DNA of 30,490 nt from Myxococcales bacterium. Lineage in GTDB: Bacteria > Myxococcota > Polyangia > Polyangiales > Polyangiaceae. The translations under genes were made by a program, and so were the position numbers. Positions 24,122 through 30,490 of the stretch are shown piece after piece. Position 1 is the first letter of the stretch. Each line of letters starts with the position of its first letter. The stretch is taken from positions 29,304 to 59,793 of the forward strand of contig PLXW01000040.1 in assembly GCA_003151595.1 (NCBI GenBank). Direction: 5' to 3'. The notes beneath the pieces were generated by a model. It was not told the DNA's origin. It saw nothing but the letters and a program-made list of their open reading frames with translations, and did no database searches.

Positions 24122-25834
24122 TCACTGCGTCGCGTCGTCGTCGTCCTTCTTCGCGTTCTTGTCGTCGTTCTTGTCGTTTTTCTTCTTACTCTCCGCGGCC
24201 GTCTTCCCCTCGTCGTGCACGATGACGCGCGTACCCGGGTTGGCGTCCGTCGCATGCACTCCGTGCCACCCTGCGGGCAAAGTGGGACCTACCCACCCGA
24301 AGAGCTCGTGCGCGTCGTGCGGCGTCATGTTCACGCAGCCGTGGCTCCGCTCGTGACCGAAGCGTGAGTGCCAGAAGGCGCCGTGAAGCGCGGTGCTGCC
24401 GTCGAAGTACATGATCCACGGGACGTCCTCGATCGAGTACGGCCCGTCGGTCGCGGTGTCGTTGTCCATCGTCGCCGAGATGTGCTTCTCGCGAACGCGG
24501 AACTCACCGGCGTGCGTGCGGTGATCCTTGGCCGGGTTGTCGTCGTCGTGGCGGCCGGTGGAGATGATCGTGGCGAAGACCGGCTTGTCCCCTTCGAAGG
24601 CGACGAGCGACTGCTTCGTGAGGTTCACGTCGATCCACTTCTCGCCTTTGGCGATGTCCTTGGGCGGCGGGAGCGGGTCGGCGAACGTGCCGTCCATGTC
24701 GCGCATCCACCACCCCTCTTCGGTCTCCCAGTATTTCTTGTTGTCGACGATCTGCTTTTTGCCAGTGAGCTGCACGATCGTGAAGCGGTCGACGTGATCG
24801 TGGCGGTGCGCCTTGCCGGCCTCGTCGATCGTGTACTTCCACTGATGCGGGTTGGTGATCCAGGCGAGCGGCAAGTGCCGCGTCTCCCCTTCCTTGTTGA
24901 ACCAGACCCCTTCGAACTCGACCTTCGGATCGTGCACCAGCACGTGCTCCTTGGGGACGAACATCCCGCGCGTCGTGCGCCAGAAGTTGCCGGCGAAGGC
25001 GTGAACGTTGGTGTCGAGCGCGAGGTAGAACCCTTTGACCATGCGCTTGTCGATGAGCGACGTCTCGCCTTTGAGATCGTCCATCGAGACCTGCGATCGG
25101 TCTTTGTGTTTCAGGTACCAGGCCGGGTCGCCGGCGCTGTCGTCGGAGCCTTGCGAGTCGCTCGGGCTCTGCGTGGCGGCGACGGGTGAGGCGGGGGCGG
25201 AGTCGTCGCCGTCTTTCTTTCGAAACGCGCGACCGACTTGCAGACCGCGTTCGTACTCCGCGCGCTCTTTGCGAAGCGGCGGACGGCGGTAGAGCGGCGC
25301 GCCGTTCACCAGGTTGAGCCCGTACTCGTACGGGAGCGGCCCTTCCATGTTCGGCGCGTGAGGCGCGGCGGCGAGCCCCTTGTCGCTCGGATCGAGCGTC
25401 GCGTCTTTGCCGCACACGAAGCCGCCGGTCGTGCCGGCGGGGGCGCCGGGCAACGGCAGGAGCTCGTACCAACCTTCGAGGCAGCTCGACTTCTTCACGA
25501 GCGTCGGCTTGACGGCGACCTTGTCCCCGCGCCGCAGGTAGCCGAGACGCACGACCCCTTTGCGCTCTTCGCTCGCCTTCGACGGATCGTGCGCCGGCCA
25601 CTCGGGCTCGCTCATGATCGGCGTGATGAGGCCCAGCGCGTAGATCGTCGGGCTCGCGGCGACCGAGCCGTCGGCGCCGGCTTCGGGCATGGCGATGGCG
25701 ACGGTCTCGCTGCCCCCCTCGGCGAGGTCGACCTGCGCGTCGGCCGCGGCCTCGGGCGACGGGTGCTTGCAGCCACTGGTCGCCAAGAGGGCGACGGCCG
25801 CAGCGATCTGCAGTTTCGAAGCGCGAACGCGCAT
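24122..25834 (-). CDS. L,D-transpeptidase (YkuD) lipoprotein with SH3-like N-terminal region
   Basis: The protein has 570 residues. The ATG at 25834 opens the lipoprotein signal MRVRASKLQIAAAVALLATS followed by GC; a TTG at 25870 is an alternative start but adds a basic, non-signal stretch. An SH3-like region around residues 75-130 (KGVVRLGYLRRGDKVAVKP) precedes an acidic, Ser-rich linker. The YkuD catalytic domain spans about 410-520, with the conserved His in TALHGAFWHSRFG and SHGCVNM (catalytic Cys 500). Such enzymes form 3-3 cross-links in peptidoglycan or attach proteins to it. The tail is charged (Lys/Asp/Asn). Together with MurA, GlmU and the MltD-like enzyme, this makes a cell-wall theme in the window. 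The next gene upstream is divergent. Confidence 0.9.
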   Translation of the reverse strand: MRVRASKLQIAAAVALLATSGCKHPSPEAAADAQVDLAEGGSETVAIAMPEAGADGSVAASPTIYALGLITPIMSEPEWPAHDPSKASEERKGVVRLGYLRRGDKVAVKPTLVKKSSCLEGWYELLPLPGAPAGTTGGFVCGKDATLDPSDKGLAAAPHAPNMEGPLPYEYGLNLVNGAPLYRRPPLRKERAEYERGLQVGRAFRKKDGDDSAPASPVAATQSPSDSQGSDDSAGDPAWYLKHKDRSQVSMDDLKGETSLIDKRMVKGFYLALDTNVHAFAGNFWRTTRGMFVPKEHVLVHDPKVEFEGVWFNKEGETRHLPLAWITNPHQWKYTIDEAGKAHRHDHVDRFTIVQLTGKKQIVDNKKYWETEEGWWMRDMDGTFADPLPPPKDIAKGEKWIDVNLTKQSLVAFEGDKPVFATIISTGRHDDDNPAKDHRTHAGEFRVREKHISATMDNDTATDGPYSIEDVPWIMYFDGSTALHGAFWHSRFGHERSHGCVNMTPHDAHELFGWVGPTLPAGWHGVHATDANPGTRVIVHDEGKTAAESKKKNDKNDDKNAKKDDDDATQ

Positions 25835-25899
25835 GCCACGCGAGGTACGACGGGGCGCGAAAGTTCGCAACCGCGAACAACGTAGGGACCGAACGGCCC

Positions 25900-25976
25900 G
25901 TCACCCGCCTTGTCACCCTCATGGGTGACGCGTGAGTCGACCACTTGAATGGACCCATCGTGCGTGGCACGCCACG
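25900..25976. promoter_or_regulatory. Cluster of palindromic sites in the divergent gap (candidate operator)
   Basis: The motif GTCACCC occurs at 25900-25906. It occurs again at 25912 as the left arm of a perfect palindrome, GTCACCC-TCAT-GGGTGAC (25912-25929). A second perfect palindrome, CGTGGC-AC-GCCACG, lies at 25963-25976. They sit between the divergent starts of the transpeptidase gene (25834) and the ZU5-like lipoprotein gene (26049). The half-site spacing of 12 bp is close to one helical turn, so a dimeric regulator is plausible. Confidence 0.6.
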
Positions 25977-26048
25977 TGAAGTCGTGAGCTCGCAGCAGAG
26001 CGATCTCTGCGCTTCGCGAGCGACGCGGCACTTAGAAGGAGTTCGATC

Positions 26049-27707
26049 ATGAGATGGGCAAGAGCGGCAGTTCTCGCAACGGCGATGATGGTCGGAGCGG
26101 GCGCGATGAGCGGCCTCGCGGGGTGCTCGACGAGTGACTCGTCGCAAGCGGCGCCGGAGCACGCGGCGGCGACCATCGGCGCGCACGGCGGCACCGTCTA
26201 CACGCCCAACGGGAGCGGCGTGTACATTCCGACCGGCGCGCTCGCGGCGAACATCGCCGTCACGGTCGACGCGACGCCGAACGCGCCCAAGCCCTCGGGC
26301 GCCACGGCGGTCGGCACGCCGTACACGTTCGGCCCCGAGGGGCAGGAGTTCAGCCTACCGGTCAGGGTGACGCTCGCGTTCGACGCCTCTTCGTTCCCTG
26401 CCGGCACGACGGCGAACGATATCGTCATCTACACCGCGCCCGTCGGCACGACGCAGTTCGTCCCCCTCGCGACGTCGGTCGCCGACGCGACCCACGCCTC
26501 CGCGCTGACGATGCACTTCTCGGTCTTCGTGTGCGTCATCCCCGGCGTGCCGATCGCGCAAGACGCGGGCGGCGGCGACGGCGGGACCGACGCCGGCCAC
26601 GACGCGACCACACCCGGCGACGGCGGCCCCGACGCCACGCTCGGCGATTCGGGCGACGACGGCGGCGGCGAGGCGGGCCCCACCGGCTACGGCTCCGACG
26701 GCGCGGCCGAGCCCCCGTCCGCGCCCGACGCGGCCGCGACGAGCGCGACGACGGAGCACGCCTTCGTCATCCACGCGATCCACCTCGGCGACGAGAAAGA
26801 TCCGGTGAGCGCCAAGCCCGATTGGTACGAGCTCGGCTACGACATCGACGGCAAGACCACGACCGCCGTGTCCACGGACGTCTGCACGCAGGCGCAGGAC
26901 GCGAACAAGAAGAACATGGCCGACGGCAACAACGGCATCGACAACTCGTTCGGCGAGAACCTCGTCCCCGTACTGGCGGCGATCGCCACGAACCCGAGCG
27001 CGACCGAAACGGCGGCGATCATGAACGGGACGTACACGCTGATGATCGACCTGAAAGGGCTCGACGAAGCGAACCTCTCGCAGACCGCAACGGGCCTGCA
27101 CGGGCAGGTGTTCGGTGCGGTCCCCTTCAATCAAGGGCCGAACGCGCAAGGCGCGCTTCCGACGTTCACGACGAGCGACAACTGGCCGCTCGACCCCGCG
27201 TTCGTCACCACCGGCATCGCGGATGGCGGTGCGCTCGCCAACCCCGTGGTCTCGACCGAGGTGTTCTCCAGCGCGTACATCGCGAACGGCACGTTCGTCG
27301 GGTTCGCGGACGAAGTGTCGATCGCCGTGGCGGTCGGCGGCGCCGCGATGGTGCTCCCGGTGCGGCACGCGGTGATCACGTTCACGAATGGTGGGACGCA
27401 CGCCACGTCGGGCGTGCTCGCGGGCGTCATTCTGACGACGGATCTCGTCAACGCCTTCGCGGGGTCGGCGGGGAACATCAACGCCTCGTTCTGCCCCGGG
27501 AGCGCGACGTTCCAGACGCTCGTGACGACGATCGAGCAGGCCGCCGACATCATGCACGACGGGTCGAACGTGGCCGGCACGCCGTGCGACGCCGTCTCGA
27601 TCGGCATCGGGTTCACCGCTGACGAGGTCGGACTGCCGCAGGTCGCGGGCGTTCCGGCGACGACGCTCAACCCGTGCGCGCTCTCCGACGCGGGCGACGG
27701 CGGGTAG
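26049..27707 (+). CDS. Lipoprotein with ZU5-like N-terminal domain
   Basis: The protein has 552 residues. A strong ribosome site AGAAGGAG (26034-26041) precedes the ATG at 26049, and the signal ends in LAGC with lipid Cys 26. Residues about 40-160 resemble a ZU5/immunoglobulin-like surface domain: TIGAHGGTVYTPNGSGVYIP, then YTFGPEGQEFSLPVRVTL and TTANDIVIYTAP. ZU5 domains commonly begin with a GGTV/GGxL strand and carry a VYIPxGAL turn, as here. A long Gly/Asp/Ala linker (about 172-225) leads to a C-terminal domain of about 320 residues containing KNMADGNNGIDNSFGENL and ITFTNGGTHATSGVLAGVIL, which I do not recognise. The product is likely surface-exposed or periplasmic. The gene has its own divergent promoter region with palindromic sites. 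Confidence 0.82.
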   Translation: MRWARAAVLATAMMVGAGAMSGLAGCSTSDSSQAAPEHAAATIGAHGGTVYTPNGSGVYIPTGALAANIAVTVDATPNAPKPSGATAVGTPYTFGPEGQEFSLPVRVTLAFDASSFPAGTTANDIVIYTAPVGTTQFVPLATSVADATHASALTMHFSVFVCVIPGVPIAQDAGGGDGGTDAGHDATTPGDGGPDATLGDSGDDGGGEAGPTGYGSDGAAEPPSAPDAAATSATTEHAFVIHAIHLGDEKDPVSAKPDWYELGYDIDGKTTTAVSTDVCTQAQDANKKNMADGNNGIDNSFGENLVPVLAAIATNPSATETAAIMNGTYTLMIDLKGLDEANLSQTATGLHGQVFGAVPFNQGPNAQGALPTFTTSDNWPLDPAFVTTGIADGGALANPVVSTEVFSSAYIANGTFVGFADEVSIAVAVGGAAMVLPVRHAVITFTNGGTHATSGVLAGVILTTDLVNAFAGSAGNINASFCPGSATFQTLVTTIEQAADIMHDGSNVAGTPCDAVSIGIGFTADEVGLPQVAGVPATTLNPCALSDAGDGG

Positions 27708-27762
27708 CCCCGCCGCTCCCATTCGCTTGAACACCCGCCCCGCACATGGCACATGGGGGGCG

Positions 27763-28653
27763 GTGAAGCAGTGGATGCCCGTGTTGCTCGTCGTGGCGGT
27801 CGCCGCAGGAGTTGCGATCGCCGCGTTCACTACGAACGCGCCGCGCCCTCCGACGACGGCGTCGGTCCCGGCGCGGCCGCTGTCGGATCCGACCGAGGAT
27901 CCGGAAGCGACGCAGGGGATGGACGGGATCGATCCCGAAGCGCCGGAAGACCCGGGCGCCCCGGCGGCCGATCCGCGTGGGTCCGACCACGCGCTCGCGG
28001 GGGTCCTGCGCGAGCACTTCGACGTCGCGCAGTACACGTACCTGCGCATCGCCGGGGACGGCGGCGACACGTGGGCGGCGGTCTATCGCGCGCCTGTGAA
28101 GGACGGGAAGATGGTGACCGTCGTGAGCGCGAGCGTGCTGCGGCACTTTCATAGCCGCGAGCTGAACCGCGACTTCGATGAGATCTATTTCGGCCTGCTG
28201 CCCGGGTACGAGACGGCGCCGGCGATGGGCGCGAACGCCAACGCAAACGCGAACCCGAACGCGAACGCGAACGCGAACGCGAACGCGAACGCGAACGCGA
28301 ACGCGAACGCGAACGCGAACGCGAAGGTGAACGTGAAGGCGTTGGCGGGGGCGACGACGATCGCGGACCTGGCGAAGAACGCGGCGGCGCTCGAGGGGAA
28401 GACGGTGACGGTGGTCGGGCGAGTCGCCAAGGAGACCGACGCGATCCTCGACCGCAACTGGATCCACCTGGTGGACGGAACGGGCGACGCGAAGGACGGC
28501 AGCAGCGATCTGCTCGTGACCACGGACGCGACCGCCGCGATCGGCGCCGACGTGGTGGCCAAAGGGATCGTCCGGACCAACCAGGACTTCGGCTCGGGGT
28601 ACGCCTACAAATTCATGCTGGAGAAGGCCTCGGTCACCCCCGCCGCGAAGTGA
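27763..28653 (+). CDS. Membrane-anchored OB-fold protein with an Asn-Ala repeat linker
   Basis: The protein has 296 residues, read from the GTG at 27763, which has a G-rich ribosome-site-like stretch just upstream; a TTG at 27727 would extend it by 12 residues. A single N-terminal hydrophobic segment (WMPVLLVVAVAAGVAIAAF) anchors it, with the rest outside the cytoplasm or in the periplasm. Residues 30-155 are acidic, then ordered (for example YTYLRIAGDGGDTWAAVYRA). Residues 157-187 are an (Asn-Ala)n tract. The C-terminal domain (about 195-296) fits the OB-fold 'nucleotide-binding/NrfJ-like' pattern: LEGKTVTVVGRVAKETDAIL, NWIHLVDGTG, DLLVTTDATAAIGADVVAKG. Such domains often accompany c-type cytochrome or metal proteins, but none is adjacent. 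Function is otherwise unknown. Confidence 0.83.
   Translation: MKQWMPVLLVVAVAAGVAIAAFTTNAPRPPTTASVPARPLSDPTEDPEATQGMDGIDPEAPEDPGAPAADPRGSDHALAGVLREHFDVAQYTYLRIAGDGGDTWAAVYRAPVKDGKMVTVVSASVLRHFHSRELNRDFDEIYFGLLPGYETAPAMGANANANANPNANANANANANANANANANANAKVNVKALAGATTIADLAKNAAALEGKTVTVVGRVAKETDAILDRNWIHLVDGTGDAKDGSSDLLVTTDATAAIGADVVAKGIVRTNQDFGSGYAYKFMLEKASVTPAAK
28231..28323 (+). repeat. Hexanucleotide (GCGAAC) tract inside a coding region
   Basis: The unit GCGAAC is repeated, imperfectly from 28231 to 28260 and perfectly ten times from 28261 to 28320. It encodes alternating Ala-Asn. As the unit is two codons, gain or loss of copies would lengthen or shorten the linker of the OB-fold protein without shifting the frame. 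The opposite strand reads Phe-Ala repeats in one frame, but there is no gene there. Confidence 0.95.
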
Positions 28654-28746
28654 GCGGCGGCGCGGCGTTTCCCGCGGAAGTAGAGTAAGGTGCCCCTCCG
28701 CCGCGGGCGCCCGCTTGCGCCTCGGCAGCCTTGAAAGGCGCGACTG

Positions 28747-30490
28747 ATGTCGAACCCGCGCGAGCATCGCCCCGAGCTACTGCGACCCTCTCCTGTCGCC
28801 GGCCCGACCATCCGCTTTCGATTGAACGGCCGCGACGTCGCCGTCGCCACCCACCCCGAAGACACCGCGCTCGATCTCCTGCGCGAACGATGCGGGCTCA
28901 TCTCGCCGAAAGACGGCTGCTCGCCGCAAGGGCAGTGCGGCTGTTGCCTCGTGCTCATCGACGGGCACCCGCGCGTGGCGTGCGCCACGAAGGCCGAGAA
29001 GATCGAAGGGAAGTCGGTCTCTACGCTCGAAGGGCTGAGCCCCGAAGAGCGAGACCTGTGGGCGCGCTGCTTCGTCGCCGCGGCAGGCCTTCAGTGCGGG
29101 TTCTGCATTCCCGGGATCGTGATGCGCGCGAAGGCCATCCTCGAGAAGAACGCGAGCCCGTCGCGCAAAGAGATCGCCAAGCACCTCGACGTGCATCTCT
29201 GTCGATGCACCGGCTACACGAAGATCCTCGACGCCATCGAACTCGCGGCGAAGGTGAAGCGCGGCGAGTGCACCGTGCCGCCGCTGGAAGAAGACGGCCG
29301 CGTGGGGAAGAACCTGGCGCGCGTCCGCGGCGTCGATCTCGCGCTGGGCGATCGTCCGTACGTCGATGACCTTCGCTTGCCGGACATGCTCGAAGCGGCC
29401 GTGCTCCAGAGCGCGCACGCGCGCGCGACGATCCGCGCGATCGACACGAGCGCCGCCGAAGCGATGCCGGGCGTCATCGCCATCGTGACGGCGAAGGATG
29501 TCCCCGGGCAGAACCGCGTCGGGATCTTCTACGAAGACTGGCCGCCGTTCATCGGCGTGGGAATGACGACGTCGATGGTCGGCGACGTGATCGCGGCGGT
29601 CGCGGCGGTCGATGAGCACATCGCGCGCGCGGCCGTGAAGGCGATCGTCGTCGACTACGACGTGCACACGCCGATCGTGGACCCCGCGGCGTCGATCGCC
29701 GACGGCGCGCCGCGCATCAACCCCACGCACGAGAACAAGCTGGGCCACTCGGTCATCCGTCGCGGTGACGCCGACGGCGCGATCGCCTCGGCCGCGCACG
29801 TGGTGTCCGGCACGTGGAAGACGCAGCGGATCGAGCACCTCTTCCTCGAGCCCGAGTCGTGCGTCGCGTACCCCACGTCGAAGGGCGTGAAGCTCTTCAC
29901 GCAAGGCCAGGGGATCTTCGACGACCGCCGGCAGGTGGCGAAGTTCCTCGGCCTCGCGGAAGACGACGTCGAGGTCGAGCTCGTGCCGAACGGCGGCGCG
30001 TTCGGCGGCAAAGAAGACATGTCCGTGCAGGCGCAGACGTCGCTCCTCGCGCGCGTCACGGGGCGGCCGGTGAAGCTCGCGCTCACGCGCGAAGAGAGCA
30101 TTCGCCTCCACCCGAAGCGCCACCCGATCACGATGCACTACACGATCGCCGCCGATGCCGACGGCATGCTCACCGCGGTCAAGGCGCGCATGCTCGGCGA
30201 CTCGGGCGCGTACGCCAGCGTCGGCTCGAAGGTGCTCGAGCGCGCCGCGGGTCACGCTTGCGGCGCGTACAACGTGCCGAACGTCGACGTCGAAGCGATC
30301 GCCGCGTACACGAACAACGTCCCGTGCGGCGCCTTCCGCGGGTTCGGCGCGAACCAGGCGCAGTTCGCGCTCGAGGGGGCGATCGACATCCTCGCCGAGA
30401 AGATGGGGCTCGATCGCTGGGAGCTCCGCTTCAAGAACGCGCTCGAGGTCGGCCACACGTTCGCCAGCGGCCAGGTGTTCGAGAAGAGCG
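28747..30490 (+). CDS. Molybdopterin-dependent oxidoreductase, fused [2Fe-2S] and large subunit (partial, C-terminus off window)
   Basis: This xanthine-oxidase-family hydroxylase joins the small iron-sulfur subunit and the Mo-binding large subunit in one chain with no FAD domain, as in Desulfovibrio gigas aldehyde oxidoreductase. The ATG at 28747 follows AAAGG at 28734-28738. The first cluster uses GCSPQGQCGCC (Cys 58, 64, 67) with Cys 79, giving C-x5-C rather than the usual C-x4-C. The second [2Fe-2S] domain has QCGFC (117, 120) and CRCTGY (152, 154). From about residue 190 the large-subunit domain shows YVDDLRLPDMLEAAVLQSAH, GGAFGGKEDMSVQAQ and AFRGFGANQAQFALEG, all Mo-cofactor-binding signatures. 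581 residues are visible. The substrate (aldehyde, purine or N-heterocycle) cannot be assigned; electrons presumably go to a separate acceptor. Confidence 0.92.
   Translation, partial: MSNPREHRPELLRPSPVAGPTIRFRLNGRDVAVATHPEDTALDLLRERCGLISPKDGCSPQGQCGCCLVLIDGHPRVACATKAEKIEGKSVSTLEGLSPEERDLWARCFVAAAGLQCGFCIPGIVMRAKAILEKNASPSRKEIAKHLDVHLCRCTGYTKILDAIELAAKVKRGECTVPPLEEDGRVGKNLARVRGVDLALGDRPYVDDLRLPDMLEAAVLQSAHARATIRAIDTSAAEAMPGVIAIVTAKDVPGQNRVGIFYEDWPPFIGVGMTTSMVGDVIAAVAAVDEHIARAAVKAIVVDYDVHTPIVDPAASIADGAPRINPTHENKLGHSVIRRGDADGAIASAAHVVSGTWKTQRIEHLFLEPESCVAYPTSKGVKLFTQGQGIFDDRRQVAKFLGLAEDDVEVELVPNGGAFGGKEDMSVQAQTSLLARVTGRPVKLALTREESIRLHPKRHPITMHYTIAADADGMLTAVKARMLGDSGAYASVGSKVLERAAGHACGAYNVPNVDVEAIAAYTNNVPCGAFRGFGANQAQFALEGAIDILAEKMGLDRWELRFKNALEVGHTFASGQVFEKS

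Noticed and set aside
28185..28580. Minus-strand frame with Phe-Ala repeats opposite the Asn-Ala tract
   Set aside because: It is the mirror image of the hexanucleotide repeat. There is no ribosome site or domain, while the plus-strand frame encodes a recognisable OB fold.
28671..28707. CCCGCGG / CCGCGGG inverted repeat before the molybdenum hydroxylase gene
   Set aside because: Seven-bp GC-only arms with a 23-nt loop are expected by chance at this composition.

Overview
The window is very GC-rich, densely coded DNA, most consistent with a Myxococcota genome of the Polyangia type. Supporting signs are a zinc-ribbon Hanks-type kinase, many lipoproteins whose lipobox is followed by an Asp/Gly/Ala-rich linker, Lys/Ala-rich C-terminal tails on several soluble proteins, and GTG/TTG starts. 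This assignment is an inference from gene style; no rRNA or tRNA gene is present to confirm it.

Layout. (1) 1-2442, minus strand: glmU then murA (murA runs off the left edge), which make UDP-GlcNAc and commit it to peptidoglycan. (2) 2703-9387, plus strand: a tectonin-like lipoprotein closed by a strong terminator, then a 1366-residue lipoprotein whose stop overlaps the start of a FadL/OMPP1-type outer-membrane protein. (3) 9447-13407: a minus-strand MltD-like lytic transglycosylase with three LysM domains, divergent from a Ser/Thr kinase. (4) 13413-16624: a long palindromic element, a beta-class DNA methyltransferase whose last 18 codons lie in that element, an N-acyl-D-amino-acid deacylase-like amidohydrolase, and a small membrane protein with a RecB-like PDDEXK core. 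(5) 16766-22726, accessory in character: Cys-rich secreted lipoproteins including two tandem paralogous pairs, an unrecognised protein with a histone-H1-like tail, an 11-bp iterated inverted repeat, a 62-bp tandem array in front of an XRE-type regulator, a VOC-fold protein with a Lys-rich tail, and a 54-residue peptide with a lasso-type YxxPxL leader motif. (6) 22785-30490: a fibrinogen-like lipoprotein, an L,D-transpeptidase lipoprotein, a ZU5-like lipoprotein, an OB-fold protein with an Asn-Ala dipeptide tract, and the first part of a fused [2Fe-2S]/molybdopterin hydroxylase.

Envelope biology dominates. Precursor synthesis (GlmU, MurA), peptidoglycan cleavage (MltD-like) and cross-linking (YkuD domain) are all present, with at least ten predicted lipoproteins and one beta-barrel. 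No phage, insertion sequence, CRISPR array or complete biosynthetic cluster was seen. The features most worth following up are the orphan YxxPxL peptide, the two repeat arrays next to regulatory-looking genes, the coupled giant lipoprotein/FadL pair, and the palindromic element that has become coding sequence.
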